Source: Acidobacteriota bacterium (lineage in GTDB: Bacteria > Acidobacteriota > Vicinamibacteria > Marinacidobacterales > SMYC01). Taken from it: a stretch of 64,000 nucleotides of DNA. Shown here piece after piece: positions 40,614 through 49,356 of the stretch (its first letter is position 1; every line of letters starts with the position of its first letter). The position numbers and the translations under genes are program-made. The DNA lies in contig SMYC01000152.1 in assembly GCA_004356105.1 (NCBI GenBank), forward strand, positions 40,214 through 104,213, given 5' to 3'. The notes below the pieces were generated by a model, which saw only the letters and a program-made list of their open reading frames with translations, did no database searches and was not told where the DNA came from.

Positions 40614-41918
40614 CTAGCACGCCTCGACGGCCTCGACAGCCTCGACAGTTTGTCCCTCGGCTTCGAGTGCGACCTGCGTGCTCGCGTCTCGCCACGCAGG
40701 TGGCGCGGGTCGGCCGAGAAGGAATCCCTGGCCGTAAGTGATGCCGATCTCGAGAAGCGTCTCGAGCTCCTCCGGACGCTCGATCCCTTCGGCGATGATC
40801 GTCGAGCCCATCTTGTCGGCGAGCACTTTGAGCGCGCGAACCATTTCCCGGCGCACGAAGCTCGTGTCGAGATGGCGGATGAGACCGATGTCGAACTTCA
40901 AGTATTGTGGGTGCAGCCACGCGATCCGCTCGAGCCCCGAATAGCCGGCGCCGATATCATCGATCCCGATACTGATGCCGAGGTCGGTGAGCTGTTTGAC
41001 GGCTTCGCCGAACAACGTAAAGTTCTCGATGATCGTGTTCTCGGTCAGCTCGAAGATCAATTGCTGCGGCTCGAGCCCAGCTTCGTCGAGCAGACGCAAG
41101 AGGCTGTCCCCTTGAAGCGCTGGGTCGTAGATGGACGTCGGCAGCACGTTGACGAAGAGCTTGGTGTCGCGCGGGAATCCTTTGGCATTTTTGAGCGCCT
41201 TGTGCCGGCAGAGTCGATCCAGCTCGAAGGAAAGGTTCCCTTCCTCGGCCGTCGAGAAGAGGTCGAGCGGGCTGGCAAAAGGCGAATCCGCCGGTCCGCG
41301 GCTCAGAGCTTCGAAGCCCATGGTCCTGCGATCGCCCATGTCGACGATCGGTTGGAACACGGTACCGAGCTCCTCGTGCATGAGAATCTCTTGTAGAAGA
41401 CCGCGGGAACGAAACTGCCGATCGGCCTGAACGAGGCGCGCGCATTGCCACGCGTCCTGGACGAGACGGGCGATGAGCCGCTCAGGCGAGATGAGCGGGT
41501 TGTCAAGAACGAGACTGAAGCCCACCGTGATGCGGGTTCGACCGCTCAGATAAGGCGAGAGGAGCCGACCGAGGCTGTCATTGAGGGAGTTCTCGACCCG
41601 CTTCGCGACCGCCTCGAGCTCGGCCATGCGCGGAGCGCAGCCGCGCTCCGGCGGACTGAGGAAAACGAGAAAGCCGTCACCGCTGCGATCGTTCGAAGCA
41701 AAGACATCGCTCGCGCGAACTTCCGTGCCAGAGAGCTCGAGAATCAGGTCGGTGGCGCTTTCGAGGACCTCGCTGTAAGTCTTGGAGCCATAGTTCATCT
41801 CGACTTGGTTGAGCGGCGTGAGGTCAACGAGGATGGCACCGAGACCACCCTGCTTTTTCAGAAACGGCAGGATTAGTTCAACGCAATCGAGATAAGGCGC
41901 AGGCTTGAATGGTTCCAT
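40614..41918 (-). CDS. degenerate GGDEF plus EAL domain protein
   Basis: The protein of about 434 residues has an N-terminal GGDEF-like region in which the signature is SGDGF, so it should not make c-di-GMP. The EAL domain (about 190-425) has EALSRG, LFVNVLPTSI, FELTEN, DDIGAGYSGLERI, KFDIGL, AEGIE and QGFLLGRP, all the residues of an active phosphodiesterase. No membrane or sensor domain is present. The ATG at 41918 is preferred; the open frame runs 56 codons further. The 245-base gap before it shows no gene. Confidence 0.88.
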   Translation of the reverse strand: MEPFKPAPYLDCVELILPFLKKQGGLGAILVDLTPLNQVEMNYGSKTYSEVLESATDLILELSGTEVRASDVFASNDRSGDGFLVFLSPPERGCAPRMAELEAVAKRVENSLNDSLGRLLSPYLSGRTRITVGFSLVLDNPLISPERLIARLVQDAWQCARLVQADRQFRSRGLLQEILMHEELGTVFQPIVDMGDRRTMGFEALSRGPADSPFASPLDLFSTAEEGNLSFELDRLCRHKALKNAKGFPRDTKLFVNVLPTSIYDPALQGDSLLRLLDEAGLEPQQLIFELTENTIIENFTLFGEAVKQLTDLGISIGIDDIGAGYSGLERIAWLHPQYLKFDIGLIRHLDTSFVRREMVRALKVLADKMGSTIIAEGIERPEELETLLEIGITYGQGFLLGRPAPPAWRDASTQVALEAEGQTVEAVEAVEAC

Positions 41919-42164
41919 GTGCAGTCTTCTCTGGTCGGGAGGAGCCGGTGATCGTGTAGCAATTTGCAAGAAACATGCTGGTTTTTTCCATAGGGTCATC
42001 AAATTCGGCTGCCGGCTAGAAGTGGCTGATAGAGAAGAGGTTCTACGGAACAATCTCCGTGATGCCGCTTTTGCAGGCGTTGGCAAAGACCCACAAGGAC
42101 GGTGGGAATACCCAATGGTTCGATCTCTCTTCCAGGAATCGGCGCTACAATGATTCCCCTGGCC

Positions 42165-42250
42165 GGAGGGATGGCCGAGTGGCTTAAGGCGGCGGTCTTG
42201 AAAACCGTTGATCGAAAGGTCCGGGGGTTCGAATCCCTCTCCCTCCGCCA
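42165..42250 (+). tRNA. tRNA-Ser (anticodon UGA)
   Basis: The cloverleaf is complete: acceptor GGAGGGA with TCCCTCC, anticodon stem GGCGGT/ACCGTT region with loop CTTGAAA (anticodon TGA), a long variable arm typical of serine tRNA, the T loop GGTTCGAATCC, discriminator G and encoded CCA. The length is 86 bases. A decayed gene fragment begins about 60 bases downstream. Confidence 0.97.
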
Positions 42251-42308
42251 GCCTATTTCTGGCTCGGACCTAGCGCTTGGTTTTGTCGCTCGCTCCAGGA
42301 GGGGAGAC

Positions 42309-42779
42309 AAGCAGAACACCGAACCAACGATGTTGTTGGAAGAACCTTTCAACGAGCTGCAAGCAACGTTCTCGCCGGACGGTCGATGGATCGCCTACAC
42401 GTCCGACGAGTCGGGCCGCTTCGAGGTCTACGTTCGATCCTTCCCCGAGCTTCGCGATAGAAACCAGATTTCCACGGATGGCGGGATGGAACCGCTGTGG
42501 AACCGGGACGGGACAGAGCTCTTCTACCGCAATGGCGACAAGATGATGTCTGTGACCACGGCTTTGGCTCCGGAGCTCGTTCTCGGCCGACCGGAGCTAT
42601 TATTCGAGGCTCCCTACGAGGGCCTTCGCCGCCTCACAGCAACAAATTACGATGTCGCCGAGGATGGGCGTTTCTTGATGCTGCAGAGCGAAGAAGATCG
42701 GGCCAACAGCACCTTGCGCATCAACGTCGTTCTGAACTGGTTCGAAGAACTGAAGGCGCACGTTCCAACCGAAAAGTAA
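42309..42779 (+). pseudogene. 3' fragment of a kinase/WD40-like gene
   Basis: From about 42309 the frame reads NTEPTMLLEEPFNELQATFS and ends LNWFEELKAHVPTEK. It is a close relative of the last 155 codons of the gene remnant ending at 45818. It holds the final PD40/TolB-like propeller repeats (SPDGRWIAYTSDESG). The open frame runs back through tRNA-Ser, but that part is not coding. No start or kinase part is present. This clade normally ends a long Ser/Thr kinase with a WD40-like propeller. Confidence 0.8.
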
Positions 42780-42781
42780 CG

Positions 42782-42800
42782 ATCTCGTTCAGAACGAGAT
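42782..42800. terminator. 19-bp palindrome after the first gene fragment
   Basis: ATCTCGTTCAGAACGAGAT has nine-base arms and lies two bases after the stop codon. The identical sequence follows the second fragment. It probably was the transcription end of the parent gene, although no T-run follows. Confidence 0.55.
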
Positions 42801-42823
42801 GCCCTAGCCGTCCGACGATCTCG

Positions 42824-43711
42824 TCAGCGCGTCAAGCTGTAGTAGACCGCGCGCACCAAGCGCTCGCTGTTACCGGTCCAATTGGCATCGAAGCTCGCAT
42901 GCGGTTTGGCGGCGACGATCTCATCCATACTCTTTCCCTCGTCCACCATGGTTTGCACGCGATCCCGAATCGTAGCGAGCATGTTCCGGTACGCCAGCAA
43001 GTCACTAGGGCCGCCGACCTCGCCGTGTCCAGGGATGATCATCGTTGTATCTTTCGTCATCTTGAGCACTCGATCCGCCGCGGCAATGACGCCTTTGACG
43101 TTGCCCCCGGCGTCAATGTCGATGAACGGATACATGCCGTTGAAGAAGACGTCACCCATGTGGAAGACGTCGGCTTTCGCGAAATGGATGATGGAGTCTC
43201 CATCCGTGTGGGCGTGCGCGACGTGAAAAACGCGGATCTCCTCGCCGTTCCAGTAAAACGTGACTTCGTCGGTGAACGTGATCTTGGGCCAGGCACCCGG
43301 TGGCGAGGCCTCGGTGCGATCTTGTCGTAAGATCGTCCTCACCTGCTCCGTGCTCAACCGTCGACGCACATTCTGGTGCGCAACGATAATGCTTCCCCGC
43401 TTCCCAAAGTTCTCGTTGCCGCCGGTGTGGTCTCCGTGCCAGTGGGTGTTCACGAGAAATCGGACGGGGTCATCGGTGACCGTTTCTACGGCAGCGATAA
43501 TACTATCGGTGAGCGGAGCGTACTGATCGTCCACGAGGAACGTACCATCCTCGCCCACGCACAAACCGATATTGCCACCGCGGCCGAAGATCACATGCAC
43601 CGCACCGCGGACGGGTTGGGCGCGTACCTCGACGGCGTCCCAGTCGACCTGCGCTTGGGCGAAGCCGACGCTCAACACGCTCGAAACAAAAAACGGAATC
43701 ATGAGACGCAT
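42824..43711 (-). CDS. exported MBL-fold metallo-hydrolase
   Basis: The 295-residue protein has a signal peptide (ending AQAQ). The metallo-beta-lactamase fold follows, with the zinc motif THWHGDHTGG near residue 90, HAHTDGDSII near 168, and IIPGHGEVG. This form is common in periplasmic hydrolases of unknown substrate; a subset act on beta-lactams or lactones, but nothing here proves that. GAGGTG precedes the ATG. It lies between the two kinase/WD40 gene fragments. Confidence 0.85.
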   Translation of the reverse strand: MRLMIPFFVSSVLSVGFAQAQVDWDAVEVRAQPVRGAVHVIFGRGGNIGLCVGEDGTFLVDDQYAPLTDSIIAAVETVTDDPVRFLVNTHWHGDHTGGNENFGKRGSIIVAHQNVRRRLSTEQVRTILRQDRTEASPPGAWPKITFTDEVTFYWNGEEIRVFHVAHAHTDGDSIIHFAKADVFHMGDVFFNGMYPFIDIDAGGNVKGVIAAADRVLKMTKDTTMIIPGHGEVGGPSDLLAYRNMLATIRDRVQTMVDEGKSMDEIVAAKPHASFDANWTGNSERLVRAVYYSLTR

Positions 43712-43796
43712 AAGACACCTCTCCTCTCCTCCAGGGCCGGAACCATATCATCGACCGGCTCACGTTGCGTGTTAACGAGTGTGGATGTGGGCCCGC

Positions 43797-44219
43797 TCAA
43801 TCCTTGTACGTCCTAATCCGCTCCGGGCGAAGCTCGAGCACACGAAGCGCATCCGCGGCCTTGCGCCAGGCCGCGAGCGTTTCCTTCTTTGACGGGTCGC
43901 GCAAATCCCAGTAGCGGCCCGCGAGCTTCTCCGCTAGCTCGATCCCGCCCTGTTCCACCACCGTGACATTGCCGTCGAAGGACACCCAACGCTCGAGCTC
44001 GGAAAGATCGTTCACCACCAGAAGCGACGCCCTGCTATCCGCTTCGATGCGCTTGACCTTCTGCGACGTAGCGACCGTGAAGATCCGCACGACCTCACCG
44101 TCCCAGTCAAACCAAACGGGAACGCCGATGGGAAAGCCGTCCGCGTTGACGGTGTTGAGGATTCCGAGCCGTGTCTTGGACAGAAATGCGTCGCGCTCAG
44201 CTTCCGCCAGTTTCGTCAT
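43797..44219 (-). CDS. pyridoxamine 5'-phosphate oxidase-family (FMN/F420-binding) protein
   Basis: The protein of about 140 residues has the split-barrel PPOX fold: FLSKTRLGILNTVNADGFP, GVPVWFDWDGEVVRIFT, and KVKRIEADSRASLLVVND. Such small members bind FMN, F420 or haem and act as reductases of unknown substrate. The start 44219 (MTKLAEAERDAF) fits the family; the open frame extends 43 codons into the gap shared with the divergent kinase remnant. Confidence 0.8.
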   Translation of the reverse strand: MTKLAEAERDAFLSKTRLGILNTVNADGFPIGVPVWFDWDGEVVRIFTVATSQKVKRIEADSRASLLVVNDLSELERWVSFDGNVTVVEQGGIELAEKLAGRYWDLRDPSKKETLAAWRKAADALRVLELRPERIRTYKD

Positions 44220-44315
44220 GCTTGCCACCCTTCGGCGCGATTCTATCTCGGACACTTCATTTGAGACCGATCCCGTTTGCTCTCGATCCGCCGCCGTCTT
44301 AATATCGTCTCGCTT

Positions 44316-45818
44316 ATGTCCCTCGAACCCGGCACACGCTTGGCGCATTACGAAATCCTCGAGCCCATTGGGCCAAAGCCGAAGGTAAGATCAAGAAAGT
44401 CTCGTTCGACGGTGCCGCTCCCGTAACCCTCGTGAGCTCACGCTGGCCGTGGGGTGCCAGCTGGGCCACGGACGACGTCATTGTTTTCGGGCAGGGGGAG
44501 AGAGGCGGCGGCGTGCTCCGCTTGCCGGCCAGCGGGGGAGAGCCCGAGGTCTTGTTCGCGCCATCGTCCGAGAAAAGTATCTTTGGCCCCCAGATACTGC
44601 CGGGCGGTAACTACCTGCTATTTACGGCCCGCTCGGACGGTCCGTGGGCAGACCGCCCAAATGGTGGTTCGACATCTGAAGACGGGAGAGCAGCGCGTCT
44701 TGCTGGAAGGCGGTACGGACGCTCGATATGTACCCACGGGGCATTTGGTCTACGCGGTGACGGGAGCTCTTTTCGCGGTGCCTTTCGATGTCGAGCGAGT
44801 CGAGGTCACCGGCAGCGCGGTCCCCGTCTTCGAGGACCTCATGACCGCATTCGCCTACACGGGTGCAGCCCCCTTCGCGTTTTCGGATAACGGAAACTTG
44901 GTTTACGTTTCGGGCTCCGTTCGAGGCCAAAAAATCCCTGGTGTGGTCGATCGCGGTGGGGCCGCCACGCCCTTCGGGGAGCCGGGCCGAGGCTACTCCC
45001 GGCCGCGTCTGTCCCCAGATGGCCAACAATTAGCGGTCGCGGTCGGCAGCGCCGAAGCGCCCGACATATGGACGTTCGACCTCGAGCGAGACGTCATGAC
45101 GAGATTGACCTTCGAGGGAGGTTCTCGACCGCTGTGGATGCCGGATGGATCCCGAATCATTTACGCTTCGAATCAGCGAGGTGACTACGATATTTTCCAG
45201 ACTTCGGTGGATGGATCCGGAGAGGTGGTACAGCTAACAGCCGGGGGTTATCGGATCCCAGCCTCCATTTCACCTGACGGAAACGTGCTCCTCTTCCGAC
45301 AAGACCGAACGAATGGCATGGATATCGGCATGCTTCGTCTCGACCAGGAGCAGAACACCGAACCAACGATGTTGTTGGATGAATCGTTCGACGAACGATC
45401 CGCCGTTTTCTCGCCCAACGGAAAGTGGATCGCCTACACGTCGGACGAGTCGGGCCAAGCCGAGGTATACGTGCGGTCCTTCCCCGGGCTTCGCGGAAGA
45501 GAACAGGTGTCCAGAAACGGCGGAACCGAGCCGCTATGGAAGCGAGACGGAACAGAGCTTTTTTTCCGCGCGGACGCCAAAATGATGGCGGTCCCCACAA
45601 CATTTGAACCGGAGCTCAGCCTCGGCCAGCCCGAATTATTGTTCGAGGGCCCATTCGAGCGCTCCTCTCGCGACGTCGAAGCGCAGTACGATGTAGCCAC
45701 AGATGGACGTTTTCTGATGCTCTTGCGGGAAGAAGGTCAGGCGGAGGAGACCATGCGCATCAACGTCGTCCTGAACTGGTTCGAGGAGCTGAAAGCCCGC
45801 GTCCCCACCGAAAAGTAA
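44316..45818 (+). pseudogene. Ser/Thr kinase-WD40 gene remnant with internal deletion and frameshift
   Basis: The first codons read MSLEPGTRLAHYEILEPIG, the exact start of the Ser/Thr kinase domain of this family, and then break off. The sequence next reads KAEGKIKKVSFDGAAPVTLV in one frame and, after another shift near 44660, AQMVVRHLKTGEQRVLLEGG in the second. From there the PD40/TolB-like propeller is intact to NWFEELKARVPTEK. Nearly the whole kinase domain and any transmembrane helix are missing. The gene cannot make a kinase; the 3' frame could at most make a cytosolic propeller fragment. Confidence 0.85.
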
Positions 45819-45820
45819 CC

Positions 45821-45839
45821 ATCTCGTTCAGAACGAGAT
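45821..45839. terminator. 19-bp palindrome after the second gene fragment
   Basis: ATCTCGTTCAGAACGAGAT is identical to the copy at 42782-42800. It lies two bases past the stop codon, and just beyond the 3' end of the convergent sigma54 regulator gene, so it could serve both genes. Confidence 0.55.
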
Positions 45840-45841
45840 CT

Positions 45842-47212
45842 CTACCCGTCCGACTCCTGCGCGATCTGGTACTGCTCGAGCTTCTTATAGAGATTACTCC
45901 GCGGCGTCCCAATCACTTGCGCCGTCTGAGAGATATTCCAGCCATTCTCTCGAAGCTTCTGCACCAGAAACGCCCGCTCGCTCGTCTCCTTGAACTCCTT
46001 CAACGTATTCGCAGTCGCCGCCTGAGACGACGGCGTGTCTTCCTGAGGAACACGAATATGCTCCGGCAGATCGACAACATCGATCGTGTCCGAGGGCGCC
46101 ATGATCAAGACGCGCTCGATCGTGTTCCGGAGCTCGCGGATGTTCCCTTCCCATTTGTGATGGACGAGGCGCTGCATCGCCTGCGGAGAGAAATGCTTTC
46201 GCCGCAAATTGTCCTCGGCGGCGAAGCTCGAGACGAAGTGCTCGATGAGAGACTCGATATCGTCCCGACGCTCGCGCAAAGGCGGTGTCGGGATGGGGAT
46301 GACGGATAGTCGAAAATAAAGGTCTTCGCGGAAGTTTCCCTCTGCGATTTCCTTCTTGAGATCTTTATTCGTCGCCGCAATGACCCGCACATCGACCTTG
46401 AGCGTGTTCTGCGAGCCGACGCGCTCGACTTCACCTTCTTGAAGAACGCGCAGCACTTTGGCCTGGGTGCGAGCGCTCATGTCGCCGATCTCGTCGAGAA
46501 AAATCGTCCCGCGATCGGCTTGCTCGAACTTTCCGATCTGTTTGTTCGTCGCCCCCGTGAACGATCCTTTCTCGTGCCCGAAGAGCTCGCTCTCGATGAG
46601 GTCTTCGGGGATGGCGGCGCAGTTGACTTGAATCCAGGGGGCGCGGTTACGGTTGCTGTTGGTGTGGATGGCGCGGGCGACGAGCTCTTTGCCCGTTCCC
46701 GACTCGCCCGTGATGAGCACGGTGGCGTTCGTGGGCGCGGAGCGGGCGATAGCTTCACGCACTTTGTCCATCGCCGCCGAAGTCCCGATCATCTGGTAGC
46801 GGCGCTCGAAACGGGGCCGGAGCCTAGAGACCTCCTCCGTGAGCTGTTTGCGCTCGAGCGCATTGCGGACGGCGAGCAAGATCCTTTCGGTCTCGAGCGG
46901 CTTTTCGATGAAATCGAAGGCGCCGAGCTTCGTGGCTTGGACGGCCGTTTGCACGTTACCGTGGCCGCTCACCACGACGACTTGAGGCGCGGTGGTGCGC
47001 TCGCGAAGCTCTCCAAGAACTTCGAAGCCGTCCATCCCCGGCATCTTGATATCGAGAAAAACCAGGTCGTAGGGCTCGTTCTCGATCTTGTCGAGCGCCT
47101 CCGCCCCAGACGATCCTTCGGAGACGTCATAACCCTCGTATTCGAGCGTCATGCGCAGCATCTTGCGGATGGGCTCTTCGTCGTCCACAACAAGTATGCG
47201 GGGCTTGACCAT
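45842..47212 (-). CDS. NtrC/NtrX-type sigma54 response regulator
   Basis: The 456-residue protein has a receiver domain (ILVVDDEEPIRKML, phospho-acceptor Asp in LVFLDIKMPGMDG near residue 53, Lys in FDFIEKPLE). The AAA+ domain has GESGTGKE, the sigma54 loop KGSFTGAT (Gly-Ser in place of Gly-Ala) and Walker B FLDEIGD. A Fis-type helix-turn-helix ends it (NISQTAQVIGTPRSNLYKKL). No sensor kinase lies next to it. It is most like NtrX. It is the second sigma54 activator of the window and has the normal catalytic Glu. Confidence 0.93.
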   Translation of the reverse strand: MVKPRILVVDDEEPIRKMLRMTLEYEGYDVSEGSSGAEALDKIENEPYDLVFLDIKMPGMDGFEVLGELRERTTAPQVVVVSGHGNVQTAVQATKLGAFDFIEKPLETERILLAVRNALERKQLTEEVSRLRPRFERRYQMIGTSAAMDKVREAIARSAPTNATVLITGESGTGKELVARAIHTNSNRNRAPWIQVNCAAIPEDLIESELFGHEKGSFTGATNKQIGKFEQADRGTIFLDEIGDMSARTQAKVLRVLQEGEVERVGSQNTLKVDVRVIAATNKDLKKEIAEGNFREDLYFRLSVIPIPTPPLRERRDDIESLIEHFVSSFAAEDNLRRKHFSPQAMQRLVHHKWEGNIRELRNTIERVLIMAPSDTIDVVDLPEHIRVPQEDTPSSQAATANTLKEFKETSERAFLVQKLRENGWNISQTAQVIGTPRSNLYKKLEQYQIAQESDG

Positions 47213-47269
47213 GTTTCCTTTACTCGGTCGAGTATAGCACGCAGCCTTAAACCTTTTGTTTTGAATAGA

Positions 47270-47641
47270 TTATGGCCGGTTCTCCATCTCGATCAGGATC
47301 GACTCTCTCTCGTCGACCGCGCCGTCATCCTCAATGCTCGCGATCAGAAGATCGAGACGCACGCCCATGTGTACCGCCCCCGAGCGCTCTCGCGTATGCC
47401 GGAGCTTTTCGAGCGCTTTCTCGGTGAGTTTCGCCTCCCCGGCGGCGCTCCCTGCGCGACGCTTCACGAGAGCCGCAGCTAGCTGGATGAGCCCCTGCAA
47501 AAACTCGCGTTCGTCCGCAGACGGCGTCTCCGCCCACAGGCGCTCGAAATAGACATGCGCCTCCCACCAATAGGCAGCATTGAACAGATCGATCCCGTAC
47601 AAGAAATCGTCGTCGAAGGATGCGGGCTCGCGCCCGTACAT
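47270..47641 (-). CDS. DUF309 domain protein
   Basis: The 123-residue protein has the DUF309 pattern, FNAAYWWEAHVYFERLW followed by REFLQGLIQLAAALVKR, an all-helical fold with a conserved EAH of possible hydrolase character. Function is unknown. The 113-base gap to the prenyl synthase gene holds a cctaccg stutter and no gene. Confidence 0.85.
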   Translation of the reverse strand: MYGREPASFDDDFLYGIDLFNAAYWWEAHVYFERLWAETPSADEREFLQGLIQLAAALVKRRAGSAAGEAKLTEKALEKLRHTRERSGAVHMGVRLDLLIASIEDDGAVDERESILIEMENRP

Positions 47642-47687
47642 GTGGCCCTCCGGGTGACGTTCCGGGTGCGGCGTCTTGCCGGGCTCG

Positions 47688-47760
47688 TGGCGGTAGGGAG
47701 GGAATGCGCGTTGAGTGTAGCGTGTGCGGTTCAGCGTATCCTACCGCCTACCGCCTACCG
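47688..47760. repeat. ccgccta stutter inverted repeat
   Basis: TGGCGGTAGGGA at 47688 faces three tandem copies of cctaccg (47739-47760) in inverse orientation. The last copy overlaps the stop region of the prenyl synthase gene. It is one of several intergenic stutters of this layout in the window. Confidence 0.5.
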
Positions 47761-48768
47761 ATTGCGCTCGATGACGTAGTACGCGAGTGCCATCAACGCA
47801 TCCTTATTGATCGACTCCGGCAGGAACGCGAGACATTCCTTGGCTCTGACCGCGTAGTCCTCGGCAAGGTCCCGAGCTTTGTCGAGACATCCGTCGCGAC
47901 GCACCAGGTCCAGGATCTCTTTACGGCTCACCTCGTCGATGCTGCCGCGCTCGATGACCGCTTGGACCATCGGGAGCGCGCGGGGCTCGTTTTGAAGCGC
48001 GTAGATGATCGGCAACGTGACGTGGCCTTCTTTCAAATCCGAGAGCACGGGCTTGCCGAGCGTCTCTTCGTCGGACGTGAAGTCGAGCAGATCGTCCGCG
48101 ACTTGAAAGGCCATGCCGATATTCATGCCGTACTCGCTGAGCGCCGTCTCGACTTCCGGCGTCGCGCCGCCTAGCTTCGCGCCCATTTGCGCGCAGCCAT
48201 AAAACAAATAAGCCGTTTTGTGCTTCAAGATGTTGAGGTGCTCGTCCACCGTCAAGTCGACCGCGCCTCCACGGGTCAGCTCCAGAATCATGCCCTCGAT
48301 CATGCGCAGCGTGATCTCGGTAATGATTTGCAGAATCTCGAGGCTACCCATCTCGATGGCGAGCCCAATCGAGCGGATGTATAGAAAATCACCGAGGAGG
48401 ACGGTGAAATCGTTTCCGAGCAGAGCGTTGACGGATGGCCGCCCGCGACGCATGACCGCTTCATCGACGATGTCGTCATGGACGAGCGTCGCGGTATGGA
48501 TGAACTCGGTGACGGCGCCATATTGCGGCCCCTTGTCACCCGTATAGCCGCAGGCGCGAGCGGCGATGAGAAGAAGCGCCGGCCGGACGCGCTTGCCACC
48601 GCTGCGGTAGATATAGCGACTGCTGGACTCGACGAGCTGGAGCTTGCTCTCCACTTTATCGCGGATGATCTGCTCGACGGTATCGAGATCGTCTTGGATC
48701 TCGCCGAAAATATCTTCGAGGGTCAGAGAGGGCTCTGGGAGCTGGGATCGTGTTTCGGAGGACGCCAT
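47755..48768 (-). CDS. polyprenyl diphosphate synthase
   Basis: The 337-residue trans-prenyltransferase has the two Asp-rich motifs, DDIVDEAVMRRG (first) and FQVADDLLDFTSD (second), and the KTAYLFYGCAQMGA region. It extends isoprenoid chains for quinones, probably hepta- or octaprenyl length; the size determinant cannot be read with certainty. It is followed upstream by yajQ and tatD on the same strand. Confidence 0.92.
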   Translation of the reverse strand: MASSETRSQLPEPSLTLEDIFGEIQDDLDTVEQIIRDKVESKLQLVESSSRYIYRSGGKRVRPALLLIAARACGYTGDKGPQYGAVTEFIHTATLVHDDIVDEAVMRRGRPSVNALLGNDFTVLLGDFLYIRSIGLAIEMGSLEILQIITEITLRMIEGMILELTRGGAVDLTVDEHLNILKHKTAYLFYGCAQMGAKLGGATPEVETALSEYGMNIGMAFQVADDLLDFTSDEETLGKPVLSDLKEGHVTLPIIYALQNEPRALPMVQAVIERGSIDEVSRKEILDLVRRDGCLDKARDLAEDYAVRAKECLAFLPESINKDALMALAYYVIERNR

Positions 48769-48792
48769 CGTTGTTCTTCCTGCCCTGGGCTC

Positions 48793-49290
48793 TTAGCGAT
48801 AATTCTTGAACTGCATCGCGATGCCGAGATCCGCCTCTTTCAGCAGAGCCATGATGGACTGTAGCTCGTCTTTCTTTTTGCCGCTAACGCGAACTTGGTC
48901 GCCCTGAATCGCGACTTGGACCTTACGCTTCGTGGATTTCACGATTTTTACGATCTCGCGCGCCTTGTCCATGGGGATGCCGTTCTGGAGCTCGATTCTC
49001 TGCCGAACGGTGCCTCCGAGCGCGGACTCGATCTCGCCCGGATTCAACGCCTTCAGCTCGATACCCCGCTTCACGAGCTTCGATTCCAGGACGTCGCGCG
49101 CGCCTTCGAGCTTGAACTTTTCCGAGGACTTGAGCTCGATCGCGGCCCCATCATCCACGACCTGGATTTGTGTACCCGAGCCTTTGAAATCGAACCGGTT
49201 CACGATTTCCTTCATCGCGTGCTGCACGGCATTCTTCACTTCCTGCCCGTCCAGCTTGCACACGATATCGAAACTGCTTTCTGCCGCCAT
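48793..49290 (-). CDS. yajQ: YajQ family nucleotide-binding protein
   Basis: The 165-residue protein is a typical UPF0234/YajQ: ESSFDIVCKLDGQEVKNAV, IVNRFDFKGSG, and the end VRVSGKKKDELQSIMALLKE. YajQ proteins bind nucleotides, and in Xanthomonas one binds c-di-GMP. The gene lies 24 bases upstream of the prenyl synthase gene. Confidence 0.95.
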   Translation of the reverse strand: MAAESSFDIVCKLDGQEVKNAVQHAMKEIVNRFDFKGSGTQIQVVDDGAAIELKSSEKFKLEGARDVLESKLVKRGIELKALNPGEIESALGGTVRQRIELQNGIPMDKAREIVKIVKSTKRKVQVAIQGDQVRVSGKKKDELQSIMALLKEADLGIAMQFKNYR

Positions 49291-49356
49291 TCGACCCCCA
49301 TTATTACGAAATTCACCTTTCTCGGCAACGCAAGCCGAGATCCTCTTTGAAGTCAG

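Noticed and set aside
42102-42308. N-terminal coding part of the frame 42102-42779
   Set aside because: It reads through tRNA-Ser and has no similarity to the kinase/WD40 family; only the part after about 42309 is gene-derived.
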